A program made the position numbers and the translations under genes. The notes under the pieces were generated by a model. It worked only from the letters and a program-made list of their open reading frames with translations. It did no database searches and was not told where the DNA came from. A stretch of 64,000 nt of DNA from contig JADANN010000044.1 of assembly GCA_018806985.1 (NCBI GenBank), positions 1 to 64,000 of the forward strand, read 5' to 3'. The stretch is from Angiostrongylus vasorum (Eukaryota > Nematoda > Chromadorea > Rhabditida > Metastrongylidae). Of this stretch, positions 1 through 10,612 are shown piece after piece; the first letter of the stretch is position 1, and each line of letters opens with the position of its first letter.

Positions 1-1609
1 GTGCTGATGCGTCATAAACTATTCTGATCTTAGTGGTGTTTTTTATTGGGAGTTAAGACTGCTTGGTGAGGAATGTAATGAACTCGGGAGCTTTGTGGGG
101 TTTCCTGTTCGTTGATTTCCTCTAGGATGTGTTAGCGGAGTTGTTCTTCGAATATGCCATTGTACCTAGCGAGCAAATCTTTGTTGTTTTGTAGGGATTT
201 CCAAACACTTACGAGTCTATTGAGTGCAATTGCTCTATTACCCAGATAGTGACAGCTGTACGTCTTTCCAAGGTAGACGAACGTAATATCCGTCTCAACC
301 CTTTTTCAATGGTTTTGTTGAAGGCTTGCCATACTTGCTGATCTGTCAGTGCTTTTTTCCACTTTTTGCGGAGTTCGTGAATTCTTCCGTTCCGGCAGAT
401 TCGAGGGTCCAAAATTGTTCCCATTTGACTGCTTCGTTTTCATGCGTTTCTGAATCTTCAATAAGGCAGGTATGGACATGACATTCCAATGTCCGATGCT
501 GATTGCACTTATTCATTTCCTCTTCATCGACTTGCACTTGTAGTGCCCAGTATTGGTCCCATCTGTCTAGTTCATCTTTGAAATCCTGAACGGGAAATGT
601 GTTTTCTTCTTCGCTTTGTTGTACTTGTAACAACAAGTTATCGTCTTCTTTTTGTAGCGGAGGAGGACTTTTGAGTTGTCCTGTACATAACTGACCTACG
701 CGCCTTGGAACAAGATGTAGCCCGGATGGTAGTTTAATGTGTGGTCTATCGTATTTCATAAGGGTCCACAGTTGGTCGCATCCGTGTAGAATGGAACGTT
801 GGATCATGGGCCTGGTTTTACTTATCTCAATTTGGAGGTTGTTTTTTTTACAATGAAATCTATGTCTTCTGGACAGTTAGGTGGTGGTTTGAACGGCTTC
901 GTTATCGCGTTATGTGTGAACAAGAATAATGATATTTGATGGCCATCAGCGTCCCCATACCTGTAATGGGACCTTTCGTGAGACGCGTTCTTGCACGTTG
1001 TTTGAGCCGAATGTGTTTAGCCGTAGTTTAATTTCTTCTATCGTCGGTAGATAGAGCTTTTTGTGCAAGTTTATCGTCGATAAAAGATAACTCGGCTCCC
1101 GTGTCCAGTAATACGGTAACTTTCTCTAATTGTTTTGTGGTTGGATTCATTATAGTCAATTCCCCTGTGAGTAGGAAAGCTGACTGCAGTTTTGTGCTGG
1201 ATTTTGTCGAGATTTTGCCTTCGAGCGGTGTCTCTTGTCCGACGTGGTTTATTTTGGGCGTAGGAGTGGGCTTTTTATGCTCTTTTTCTTTGTGTTTACT
1301 GACGTTGGCCTCGATTTTGGCGTTCGTGTTCTTCGCGGGTGTCAGGGGATGTCTTCTCGTTTGGTGTTGAGAAGAAACAGCATGATGTGTGGTGACGTTT
1401 CTGGCAGTTACGACATGGCGACCCGTTGCATTGAACTGTGCTGTGGAATGGAGAGGGGCGCAAATATGGCAGAGCTTATTATTTTGAAGGTACTGGCATC
1501 TTCTTTGGGGTGTTTCGTATTTACTGCAATAGAAAGGCTTATGGTTGCCTTTACAATACATGCATAAGACACTTTGCTGTTGTTGAGCTTTGTTGTTTGC
1601 GACTTCCAA
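1..1609 (-). mobile_element. BEL/Pao retrotransposon pol start (zinc knuckle, protease, RT N-terminus), broken and cut by window edge
   Basis: Read on the minus strand from 1609 down to 1. The first part (1609-1028) has a Cys-rich knuckle-like stretch (CMYCKGNHKPFYC) and then an aspartic-protease start with DTGAELSFID, the active-site DTG of the retroviral-type protease seen in BEL/Pao polyproteins. 807-346 holds the segment typical of the linker between protease and reverse transcriptase (GCDQLW, LPSGLHLVPRR). From about 290 to 1 comes the start of the RT (NRAIALNRL, then RVHYIPHQAV, and in another frame RIVYDASA). The frame is broken near 807-1028, near 346, and again inside the RT segment by stops and a shift in an A run. 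The catalytic RT core, RNase H, integrase and 3' LTR would lie left of base 1. Dead copy. Family assignment is confident; exact domain limits are approximate. Confidence 0.82.
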
Positions 1610-2666
1610 TGCTTGGCTTTGTTGTCGAGTTAGCTGTACCTCGAGGAGGTGTTGAGCTAGTCTGGCGACATATCAGTTCCTCGCTGGTTATAACCTCTTC
1701 GAAATATTTTAGCAGCTGCTGCATGGTGAAGGGTTCGTCGGGAGAACTGATCTTTTTGTGGAGAACTTTACGTTGTATCCCGACCGGAAATTTCGCAAGC
1801 ACCTTTTGATACGCAAGATACATGGACTGATTGTCGACATTTTCACCTTTTTGCACTAATTGGCCTATGATTGCTTCTATGTCTTCCAGTAGTCTGCGTT
1901 GCTCTTGTATGGGCGATGAGTGAAGGGAGATTTTGTTCATCTTTCTGAGGAGCTGGCGAATAAGTTCTTTAGAATTACTGTACTTATTGGTTAGAAATTC
2001 TATGGCTTTTGTGTAGTTTTGTCTAGTGAGTTGGAACTTCTCCATCGATTGAAGAGGTTCCTCTTTTAGGGAGTTAAGCAGGTAATTGAATTTTTGCAGC
2101 TCGGAGAGATTTTGTGAATGTACGTCTAAGTTGAAAAGCTCCCAAAAGTTATCCCAGTCCTGTCGCCGTTGAATGTTGGGATCGGGATTGTGGGTAGCTC
2201 CGGATTTTTCGTGACCACAGTGACGGTGGTTTCACCTTTCCCACTGTTCGTAGTGGAGGGTCTGTGAGATGTGTTGAGAAGCTCAGAGTGAGCCTTGGAG
2301 CCATGGATGCGAGCATGAAGGAGCACAAGGTATTCGAACGTATTGCCAGTCGCTTCCTCGGCGGCACTCGAATATTGTGCGAACTCGACTTCGATATTTG
2401 GTAGCGTTGGATGTGTCTTTTCGAATATAGCAGCGAGTTCATCCAGTGCGTGTTGAATCTTTACGGTCATGTTTTCTAGGGCCGTCACACCTTCCTCTAA
2501 CTGCTGTAGGTTTGTGTGAATGACGGTGGGCGTTATCTCATCTTGCAGGTTTTGAATACTGATTTCTTTCTAACTGTGCATCTTTGAAGCGCGTTAGAAC
2601 TTTTTGTAATTGGTTAGTGTACCGCGTAAGTATGCGCTTGTGACTGGCCAATGTTAAGTTGGACAT
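1551..2666 (-). mobile_element. BEL/Pao gag region, frameshifted
   Basis: Minus strand. A start codon at 2666-2664 opens a short stretch (MSNLTLASHKRILTRYTNQL) that meets a stop after about 50 codons; the reading resumes at 2488 (MTALENMTVKIQHALDELAA) and again at 2045 (MEKFQLTRQNYTKAIEFL). The last part, 2045-1551, matches what I know of the DUF1759 gag domain of BEL/Pao elements: long helical stretches with ISLHSSPIQEQRRLLEDIEA and KFPVGIQRKVLHKK, placed just before the zinc knuckle and protease. At least two frame breaks separate the three pieces, so no intact Gag can be made. It is contiguous with the pol segment to its left and in the same orientation. Function in a live element: capsid assembly and RNA packaging. 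Confidence 0.8.
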
Positions 2667-3060
2667 GATTATAAAGTTACGTACTTGTTTGCGGCTTGTT
2701 TGACCTGACAGATCCTTTCAAGCGTCCAATACACCAAGAACTTGTGGCGGCGGTGAGCCCAACTTTATATGAATACCAAATCTTTGTAAATATTGGTCCT
2801 TGTAGCTGCCACGCTGGTCTTTTCCAGTAACTGTGCTGAACAACCTCGAGTTTGGGTTACAATGGCTTGTAGTAATAACAACTGTACAATAATAATATCT
2901 GGTATGGAGGTTAGGTGGGTATATACGAGTGAGATTGAAGTGAGAGCAAACGAGCAATTGAAGTGAGTTAGGTGGATACTGGAATTAGGACACTGAGGAA
3001 CAGAAGGACTGGATGAACACTCAACCGAACGCTACGAACACTTCCAGATGAGTCCCGGGC
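2667..3060 (-). other. Presumed leader / 5' LTR side of the BEL/Pao element
   Basis: AT-rich sequence immediately upstream of the gag start on the minus strand, where the leader, primer-binding site and 5' LTR should be. I could not fix the LTR edges because the partner LTR is outside the window, and I found no convincing tRNA primer match. No gene seen. Confidence 0.3.
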
Positions 3061-3084
3061 TGCTTGAATTCCTTCCGTAGTGGG

Positions 3085-3636
3085 TGGAGTGCTACTGTCC
3101 TTTCCGGGGAGTAACGCGTTCACCACCACACCATGCGGGTCCTTCGTTTCGCCTGTCTCTCAGCTAGTTCTTATCGATCTGCTGCCGTCAGCAATCACCC
3201 GTCACCGGGACTGATCTGCGGAGCCCACGTCGGCATTAAACCCAGTTAAGCTGAGGCTGTAGTTGAATTCCTGCCAATAAAAAGTATAGAAGGCAGAAAA
3301 ATAAAAAGCTAAATATTGTGAATTCAACTACAGCCTCAGCTTAACTGGGTTTAATGCCGACGTGGGCTCCCTCAGATCAGTCCCGGTGACGGGTGATTGC
3401 TGACGGCACAGATCGATAAGAACTAGCTGAGAGACAGGCGAAACGAAGGACCCGCATGGTGTGGTGGTGAACGCGTTACTCCCCGGAAAGGACAATAGCG
3501 CGTTCGTTCCCCACCGCAAACACCTGCGGTCCGGAGTTTTGCAAATATCTCAGCAATCCTGTGGTTGTATTTCGCATAATAATAACCTGCCATAAAAAAT
3601 ATAGAAGGCAGAAAATAAAAAGCTAAATATCCTGAT
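3085..3636. repeat. Foldback pair of SINE-2 copies (about 179-bp inverted arms)
   Basis: Bases 3092-3270 are the near-perfect reverse complement of 3320-3498, separated by 49 bases. The pairing includes GAATTC at both inner ends. The inner spacer (CCTGCCAATAAAAAGTATAG) recurs at the outer right end (3587-3632), so this is two copies of one short element joined head to head. The element recurs at 20010-20260, 31470-31620, 32085-32265, 34860-35175, 43570-43700 and 56433-56756. It carries a tRNA-like A-box (GGTGTGGTGGTGAACGCG) and a weak B-box (GCGTTCGTTCCC), so I call it a tRNA-derived SINE, here named SINE-2. Confidence 0.75.
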
Positions 3637-3659
3637 GATACAATTAGAGCTAGAATAAA

Positions 3660-3868
3660 GCTCTCCGCGTTGATCAATGTTTGAGAGATCCGCCATGCGT
3701 TCACTTCTTCAAGCATCGTTGGAGGTGAGTGAATGCATATTTGGCCTTTACAATGACTCGCGGTGGCCTATCGATGTCTCGAGCCAGTACTGCTATTACC
3801 ATCGATTCCAAGTGTGTCGCAGTGGCGCCTCCAACCACTGCACCACATGCGCCCTTGTGAATTGATAA
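3660..3868 (-). repeat. tRNA-derived SINE-1, internally deleted copy (block A)
   Basis: On the minus strand the head reads like a tRNA promoter: A-box around GGTGCAGTGGTTGGAGGCGC and a B-box near GGAATCGATGG. The body is about 55 bp shorter than in the block C copy because the segment around the B-box flank is missing. The same family occurs in blocks B and C and elsewhere in the window. Confidence 0.65.
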
Positions 3869-3959
3869 ACCAATTATGGAAGATAATTACGTCCACCATG
3901 TGGGTAAAATCCACTGCGAGCTATAACTTTTTCGCCTCTCATTGGTCAAAACAAAGCAA

Positions 3960-4560
3960 CCAATAATTGTCCACGATAATCCGCGGAACATTCCTCCTTG
4001 AGTTTGAACTCTGAATATTTGGAATTCACAAATGCTTCAAGGGCTTTCCACACTGTTTTCTCGGATTTCTGTACGAGGATGGTAGCTTTTAGTTCAAAAT
4101 CCTCCCTGTCATCTCTTTGTATCGTGTGCGGACATAGTAGAGTATTTGGTTTAACGTTAGCCTTTAACAACTAGATGTTCCTTTTACACGACTGCAGAAT
4201 GGTCTACACGTTCTTTTATGACTAGGTATAAGGAGGCAGATGTCGGTAATTCTACTCACGCTGCTAAATAACCGATGGCTTTGAGTCTGTAGCATTTGCC
4301 ACTTCCCCCATTCCGCGTTCAATTACCAGTATTTTCTTTAGAATAATTTTTCGGACCAAGGGCGGTAATGGAGAGGGACTTCAAGATGTTTCTCCACTAT
4401 CCCAACACCTAGCTGAAAAGGTCTTACTACAAAATCTCCACTCTCCTCACGAATTGGGAGCCTAATAGGTTTTTCATTTTGCAGTTCATTGAACCTGCTG
4501 CGTAACACCATTTGGTGCTGCTGTGATTTAGGACTAAACTTTCTTTAGTGATAATGGTTG
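3960..4560 (-). mobile_element. Internally deleted Penelope-like element (N-terminal piece joined to GIY-YIG tail), block A
   Basis: Minus strand. Bases 4170-3970 encode the C-terminal part of a PLE GIY-YIG endonuclease region (VKPNTLLCPHTIQRDDREDF, then ATILVQKSEKTVWKALEAF), comparable to KPNTPLGTHRTQRHNGEDFE in the PLE at the right edge of the window. Bases 4560-4300 match, at DNA level, the N-terminal region of the PLE at 63090-63260. The whole RT core between them is absent. The same deletion derivative is present in blocks B and C, so the deletion is older than the triplication. Non-functional. Confidence 0.6.
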
Positions 4561-6180
4561 AGGAAGTTTAGAGTTTTGCGTGCAAATATGCAAAAAATTG
4601 CATCTAATTCGTCGTTGAGATCTCGTTGTGCAAAGAACACTCGGAGGAAAGGAGGTGATGTTGACACCACTACTTCTGGTTTATTGTTCATATGTAACGC
4701 CTCTAGTCAGGCATTGTTACGAAGTAGATCTTAACGCTCGTGGGAACTTCATGGGATCATACGCATGGGATCTTCAGAAATGTTCTGATCCTGCGAGAGA
4801 CTTGGAAACAATTCTGCTGACGTGCTCGCATGATCAGGGCGATTTATACCTCCTAACATGGTCACCCTTGACTTTCCCAGTTACCGACCTTTGCTTGGCT
4901 CTTGCTACTTTCTTGAAAGGTGTTTCTTTGCCTTGTTAAAGCCGTTTTATGCGAATTGTTAAGTAGACTTTCGAATCTTTTTGCTCTATGTTATTTCAGC
5001 ATTCGACGTAGTGAAATTGTGAATCAATATTACCAGGCAGTTAACCAATAGTGACCTCAAATACAAACCTTCAAACAGGGGCTCAACAAATGGTATTGTA
5101 AAGTGGTACACGTCCCTACGATTCGTACGAGACTCTCTATATTAAAGAATTAGAAATACACTTACCTGGCTCAAGGTGTCAAATTTTTCCTACGTTCTGG
5201 TGAGGTCTGCAGCTAACTGCGCTAAAGTACTACGGAATATTCTAATATTTTACCTATCGCTTGTTCTTTATTCTTGGTTGGGATATGTGAAATTCAATCA
5301 CAAGCATGCTGAAACATTGGCAAAAGTGGGGACTCTCTGGCGGCTTCAGCTTCTTTTTGGACGCGACTGCCAACCGCCTCCCATTTTGACTCACAGAATA
5401 CAATTGGAGTCCATAATCTGGATCAACCTGCCTCTCAGGGAAGAAAAGGTCGCTTTTCGTGCGCGATTAACCCTCTCCGCCATCTGGAGACGCGCCAGAT
5501 TGCCTGGTGACTAACCGGCATGAGATCCCTCTACGAGGGCGATCGTGGCTACTACGGATATCTCCTTGTAATAAATACAGATTCGTTCTTCAGCCTTTGC
5601 ACCAATTTTCGTCCAAAATTTCTTGATGAAGACGTCATCGATAGAAACCGTATGCACGGATGTCTCCGTTTCCGGGATGTAATACGACTTTAAAAAACTT
5701 TTGAGCACTTCAATAAACAGAAAGAGTGTAAAGAAAGTCGGCACTAGGATGATTATTATTATAGCAGAAATAAAGCAACAGTCTACTTAATTACATGCTT
5801 TGTTGAAATTCCCATTTGAATGCTAAGGTGTTTCTGGATTGATTTCAGGAAACGTACAACTCTTAACTGAACACTTGGTAAATGTGGGACTTTTACTGCA
5901 CTAGCCGAAGTTCGTTTTGTACAGTATCGTATTGAGAATGCAACGGGAATGCTGTACCAAAACGGCTTGTTCCTCGGAATTCAAGGAAAGCAACAAGGAA
6001 CTGCTTATTCATCTCTATTAAGCGTTCATAAAAAACTCATAACAAAGGGCCGACATTGCATTCGATTCGTCACCCTCGAAACATCAAAACAGAGTTTGTT
6101 ACATTCGATGTCGGAGAATTATCGCCAATGTTTTGGTGATGACTGGAATCTTCAGCTTCCCCAGCTAATTCGTTCCCTAC
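4561..6180. other. Block A spacer, no gene recognised
   Basis: Also present in blocks B (about 24800-26330) and C (about 37160-38790) with many single-base indels among the copies, which argues against a coding role. A minus-strand peptide at 5744-5511 (VSIDDVFIKKFWTKIGAKAE) is partly kept in block C (VSIDDVFIKKFSTKIILKAK) but not supported by flanking exons. Confidence 0.4.
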
Positions 6181-6189
6181 CGTAGTGCA

Positions 6190-6517
6190 GTTCACCCAGT
6201 AAAAGAATCGCTTTCCAGAAAAATTTTCCACTCTGACTAGGCGCAGCCGTCCTTTAACATTTTTTTCAAAATCGGGTGTCAAAGCCATCGTGCGCTACAC
6301 AGCAATTTTGTGAACAGAAGAACGAGTTCTACTGCCATTCACTACCGAAAATGCTGGAATCGTGTTGAGCACAGCTGTGCAGTTCTTTTTTGACAAGATG
6401 TAGCGAAACATCCTCTCAAACGCTGTTTTGGGTAAACAACCACGGATTACTTGAAAGCCGCTGGTATTGAAGGGAGCGAATTGACCACTTCCTGTAAGAA
6501 AACATCATTCCGATTTC
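6190..6517 (-). pseudogene. Unidentified exon remnant on the minus strand (block A)
   Basis: Minus strand, after the acceptor-like TTTTCTTACAG at about 6508-6498, one frame is open for about 65 codons (GSGQFAPFNTSGFQVIRGCL, then KTAFERMFRYILSKKNCTAV and SVVNGSRTRSSVHKIAV), meets one TAG near 6305, then continues open as MALTPDFEKNVKGRLRLVRV and GKRFFYWVNCTTVGNELAG. In block B the TAG is TAT, but B has its own +1 shift and another stop; block C has lost most of the exon (junction at about 38832). I do not recognise the protein. Length, composition and the splice-like acceptor suggest a former coding exon of a gene divergent to the secreted-protein gene. It could also be chance. Confidence 0.35.
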
Positions 6518-6519
6518 AT

Positions 6520-7590
6520 TCAGAGCTCTGTTTTCGAGCACCTGTCGAAATGAATTCAACCAGTTGTGAGTTTGTAACCATTATACAGAAACCTCACCAT
6601 ACGAACTGTACAACAGCGAATTTTGTTTGGTTGCACGTCATGGAGAAATTCTGAGAGAATAGCGGCGCTCCACAAACACCCACGTTTATTAGAAACTTGG
6701 AACGCCTAAAATGGTTACTAAGGAAGTCTCGGGTCATTGTAACATCAGTCGTTTTCTTCAGAATGTCCTTTGCTTCTTCTCATCTCGATGCGCTAGCAGT
6801 TCTAGCAAAGAGAGTAGTCCTTGTGTCCAGGGCAAGGCCTCGTGCCTTGAAGTGCCTTAAAATGACTGCTTTTTCTAATTTTTTCTCATACTGCTTTTCT
6901 TTTTCCTTCCGTGCCTTGATAAATTCTTGGTGCCATGTTACTCACTTCCTGTTTCTGAATCCTTAAGTTCTTAGGGACTTTTATTTTGTATAATAGTCAG
7001 CGTCGCCATCAATAAAGGAGGTTTCAAAGACGTTGTGATTGGATGAGCTTAAGAAACCTGCTGCCAACAACGCTTTAGAACGGAATGTTTTGTTTCGGAT
7101 TTGTCAATCGATATGTTCTTTGACAGATTTTCCTTAAATGTGCACTTGTAAAAGCGGCATATCCTTGATTGCGAATTTATTTATTCGTGAGAATGTCAGG
7201 ATTTTATGCCGCAACAACACAAACGAGATGGTGGGAACCCAATTTAAGCAGTGCCACCTGAGGAATTGGCCCATTCATCGAATTTTTTTAGAACGGTCGC
7301 CTTCACATTCGCCGTTACCAATGAGCATTTGACATGCACTTCACCTCATTAACCGACTCCATGTGATTTCCCATAGCAGAATCTGTCGCAGAAGTGCTGC
7401 AAATGTTTTGCTTTTAAATTCAACGAGGTCGGGAATCTCAAAGGGTCTTGGAAAAGTCAGAATGCTGCAAAGATATCTGCTCCATTGACTTCACTAACGT
7501 AAAAGTGCTTAACGCGTAATCCCTTGCTGCTCTGTGAATAATCGTATCCAGAAACCGGGAAAAATCTTCTCACTCGAGTATAAGGTATCT
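6520..7590. other. Upstream region of gene copy A, no gene recognised
   Basis: AT-rich, shared with block C (about 38840-39890) but mostly deleted in block B, where sequence equivalent to about 6455-7442 is missing. Presumed to include promoter sequence of the downstream gene. No motif I can defend. Confidence 0.4.
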
Positions 7591-7593
7591 GCT

Positions 7594-7612
7594 TAGATTT
7601 TAGGATCCGAAA
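7594..7612 (+). promoter_or_regulatory. Trans-splice-type acceptor before gene copy A
   Basis: TTAGATTTTAG ends at 7603, exactly 9 nt before the ATG at 7613. Blocks B and C keep an acceptor at the same 9-nt distance (26752 and 39904). In nematodes such a site close to the start codon is the usual place for spliced-leader addition. Confidence 0.55.
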
Positions 7613-9860
7613 ATGAAAAGCATCGCAAACGTGGCGAAAATTCTGGCCTTTCTCATTTCGCTGCAAGCTATGGTTTCGACAGTGTTGGGATGTGGACTGA
7701 TGCCACCCGGTCAAGGTATTGAATACAAAGTTGTCATTGCAGTGGATACCTTTCCAGCCTTAGCTTTAAACTCGACAGCGTTAGACGGATTGAGTAGGTC
7801 TAGCTCTTCATCACTATTTAGGAACTGTTCTAGTACCGAAAGTTTCATAAAAATATTCTTAACTTTGAGTCGCAGAAGAAAAGGAAATGGAGCCCTAGGA
7901 GATAAGTCCAACAGCACTATTCAAATTTTAATTATTCGCACTAAAACTACGGAATCTGTTGCAGCAAGCACTAGGAACTTCAACTTGACCGGCTTCACGT
8001 TGCCTACAGCAATGGTTTTCTCCACCATGGCCGGTGTCCCTGCCCAAGTTCCTGGCATTGCAAGTAGCATGGCGGGAGCTCAGGCATTTGTAACACGTAT
8101 TGTAATGCAAGCAGTGAGTGGCTGAAGGACGTAAATTTAAATTTCCAGAAATTTCGTTAGCGTTTTAGTTTCCACACGGTTCTTTAACATTACTCGTTTT
8201 GATTTCATTTAAAAAGCTTTAATATAAATCCTACCAAATACTGAAGGAGTTTGTTCTTGAGGTCACTGATGTTCTGGAACGGCAAGGTCGTGGTGCTGGC
8301 CTCTCTGATGCCATAATCGCAATCATTTTGGGTCAGCTCACTGTTCAGATCAGTTATACTCCGCTAGAGTGCAAGGAAGTAGCCGTTAACCAAAATCCAG
8401 CAATGGATTGTAAGTCTTTAACTTCTAACATCCATTCCGTGCCGTTAACATGTAAGGCATAAGGGCATTTAGATTGCCTACAATTTACTCAATGCTGTTT
8501 CGAAAATGGTCTAAATTTAGACAGAGATTTGGAAATGAATTGACTGTAAGAGGAAAGGTTTAATGTCATTCGTTTGTCGAAATTTTTTTCAAATTTTCTA
8601 AAGAGTAAGTTCCCTTCAGAGCAATATATACACTGAGTTGCATGACTATTATTAATGCCATTATTACTAACACTATCGATAGTTTTCTTGCTATTGTCGT
8701 TAGTATTATTCTCAGCGCTTTTTACGCCTTATTATTTTTCATCATCACCAGCATCAGTCAGTAGGATGGCGTTAATGATACTCATCATCACCAGCACGGT
8801 GCTGGCTGGACTCCACCCGAGGATCACAAGTTCTTTCTTCTCTCTAGGGTGAAGAAATTGGTATTAGACTTGTCCGCACCCAGTCTTTCGTTGAAATTCA
8901 CTCACGAACGTTTTAAGCTATCCTGGGATTTGAGGTAGAAACAAGTTTACCAACGCTTAACGTTGTTTAAGAAAGCGAACAGAAATTGTCAAAGAGCAGT
9001 CTAAGCAGCATGAAAATCGGAACATCTTCCTGGCCGATGAAGAAAAGCAAGGTAAGCAAAAAGTGCTAGCAGCCGGGCAATCCATGATGTCGAGTCCTGT
9101 CACTGGTAGTGCACTACTCAGACTCTCCAGCATCACGCTTCCACCACCAGCCGTCGCGATGTTCTTCTCAAGCAAAATGAAGTAAACCAGGAAAAAAAAA
9201 TGTTTAGATATGCTACCACCTCTTTCAATGGGGATTATGATGGAGTGAATTCTGCGGAAGGTGTCGTCATCGTCCAATCGTCTTCCAGCAAAAGCACGTT
9301 TTACAAAAAATTCTTGGAGTCGACGTAGTTTCGTTCACTTCAAAGCATTTTCATTGAAACCATTTGAATATTTAATACAACATTCTTGAATAAGTGAGAC
9401 ACAAGTCGGAGAAAAACGGGAAGAATCACAGGCGAAATCTAAGTTTCGTGTTTGATTGACTCTTTGATGGTTGCAAACGTTCGAATAAGTCACTAAGAAA
9501 TAGAAAAGTTACTTGCAGTTGAAGTAGGCATGATGAAGCCACACTGCATCATCGTCGGCACCACGGTGACTTCTTTATGCACTGCAATGCCGCGTGAAAA
9601 TTGTAACATAAATAGGAACATGAATATCGGAACCCATTCCTCCCGAGCATTTGTCAATTTCTGGAAGCCTCACGGTTTGAATTGCTTTTTTTTCTGTAAA
9701 AATTCGTTGAAAAGAAAGAGAAATTGTTTAGACCACAAACATCATCATGGCGAACTGGTCGAGAGAGATGTGGCAAAGTGTGGTTGACAGAGCGGTTCGA
9801 ATGCTGGCATCGGGTCCATTTGGAGCGAACTTCTTCTCGGCATTTGCGACCGTCACCTAA
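7613..9860 (+). pseudogene. Five-exon secreted-protein gene, copy A (one frameshift)
   Basis: Exons inferred by comparison with copy C: 7613-7715, 7965-8113, 8262-8409, 9519-9674, 9732-9860. Exon 1 encodes a signal peptide and CGLMPPGQ; exon 2 STRNFNLTGFTLPTAMVFST; exon 3 VTDVLERQGRGAGLSDAIIA; exon 5 TNIIMANWSREMWQSVVDRA to the TAA. Exon 4 begins normally (PHCIIVGTTVTSLCT) but has one extra base near 9632-9637 relative to B and C, throwing the reading out of frame before the expected LSISG segment. All donors and acceptors are intact and AATAAA lies at 9890-9895. Exon 4 also carries one additional codon near its start. Either a recent pseudogene or a single assembly error. An alternative exon 3 start 12 nt upstream is possible, but the chosen acceptor (TTTGTTCTTGAG) fits better. 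Confidence 0.72.
8410..9518 (+). other. Intron 3 of copy A
   Basis: 1.1-kb intron, unusually long against the other introns (57-249 nt). It holds two short frames also open in copy B: 8655-8852, ending in ITSSFFSLG, and 9063-9185 (PVTGSALLRLSSITLP to SSKMK and a stop). In copy C a PLE fragment replaces part of this intron. Confidence 0.5.
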
Positions 9861-9889
9861 AACCCGATCTGAACGGCAAAACCGTCTGG

Positions 9890-9895
9890 AATAAA
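9890..9895 (+). terminator. Polyadenylation signal AATAAA, copy A
   Basis: AATAAA 30 nt after the TAA of copy A, at the same relative place in B (29087-29092) and C (42527-42532). Confidence 0.6.
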
Positions 9896-9899
9896 TTGC

Positions 9900-10433
9900 G
9901 CATTTATGTGAACTTTTCCAATTAAACTCCACAAAAATAATAAACTATTGGGCGACAGATGTGTTCAATGAGTAGAATTTTGTGGAAGAAAGAGTTTGCA
10001 ATGTGATGAATAGTTAGTGCTGGCCTTATGGGCCGACTGAAAAATTCGTACTTTAAAAAGTGGCGCAGGGAAAATATTCATTGTTCATAATCGAAAAAAA
10101 ATGCTCACATCTGATATGCTCATATCCTGGCTTCACAACTGGCTATAAAGGAACTCGTGAAAAGAGGAATATTGGGATGAAATAGTGAAAGATTGGGAAT
10201 GAAATAGTTCTATTGTGATGTTCCATGAAAATGGGTTTACCGTAGCTCATCGTTTAGAGGTGCATGGCAATTCATCCCAGATTTGGTTCGTTCCCGCACT
10301 TCCAGTTGCGGGCGTTTGGAAGTTGTTGCCAAAATTCACTTCATGACTGGAAGTACTGACTTCATTTATTGACACGAAAAAGCGAGTCATTGTATGGGCC
10401 AAATAATCATTAAACCATCTCTGCGATATTTCT
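9900..10433. other. Block A downstream sequence, no confirmed gene
   Basis: Shared with B (29100-29600) and C (42540-43030). On the minus strand a frame with INEVSTSSHEVNFGNNFQ (10474-10247) is also open in B and C over about 50 codons, but the flanks differ. Not accepted as a gene. Confidence 0.35.
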
Positions 10434-10569
10434 TTTAACAGTTCCCAAGATCGACATTCTATTAACGTCGCCAATGGATTATAAATTTGTTGTTCTCTCT
10501 TCTACAGCAATCGCGAGGTTGTTATTTAGCACACGCATAGTTCCTCACAAATATAACACATACAACACA

Positions 10570-10612
10570 ACGGTACCAGACGTTTCTACAGCATCGCCTT
10601 ATTAAGAGCCTG
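10570..10612 (-). ncRNA. Decayed hammerhead-like motif
   Basis: Minus strand: CTTAATA in place of CTGARGA, then GGCG stem remnant, GAAACGTC kept. Core U/G positions are mutated, so inactive if it ever was active. Confidence 0.45.

Noticed and set aside
1101..1809. Plus-strand open frames of 89 to 123 codons
   Set aside because: They overlap the BEL/Pao gag-pol on the minus strand and are its antisense shadow.
4628..4939. 103-codon plus frame in block A
   Set aside because: Not kept in blocks B or C because of indels, and no domain is visible.
10247..10474. Minus-strand exon with VNFGNNFQ in all three blocks
   Set aside because: Only about 50 codons agree and both flanks diverge into different frames; evidence too thin for a gene.
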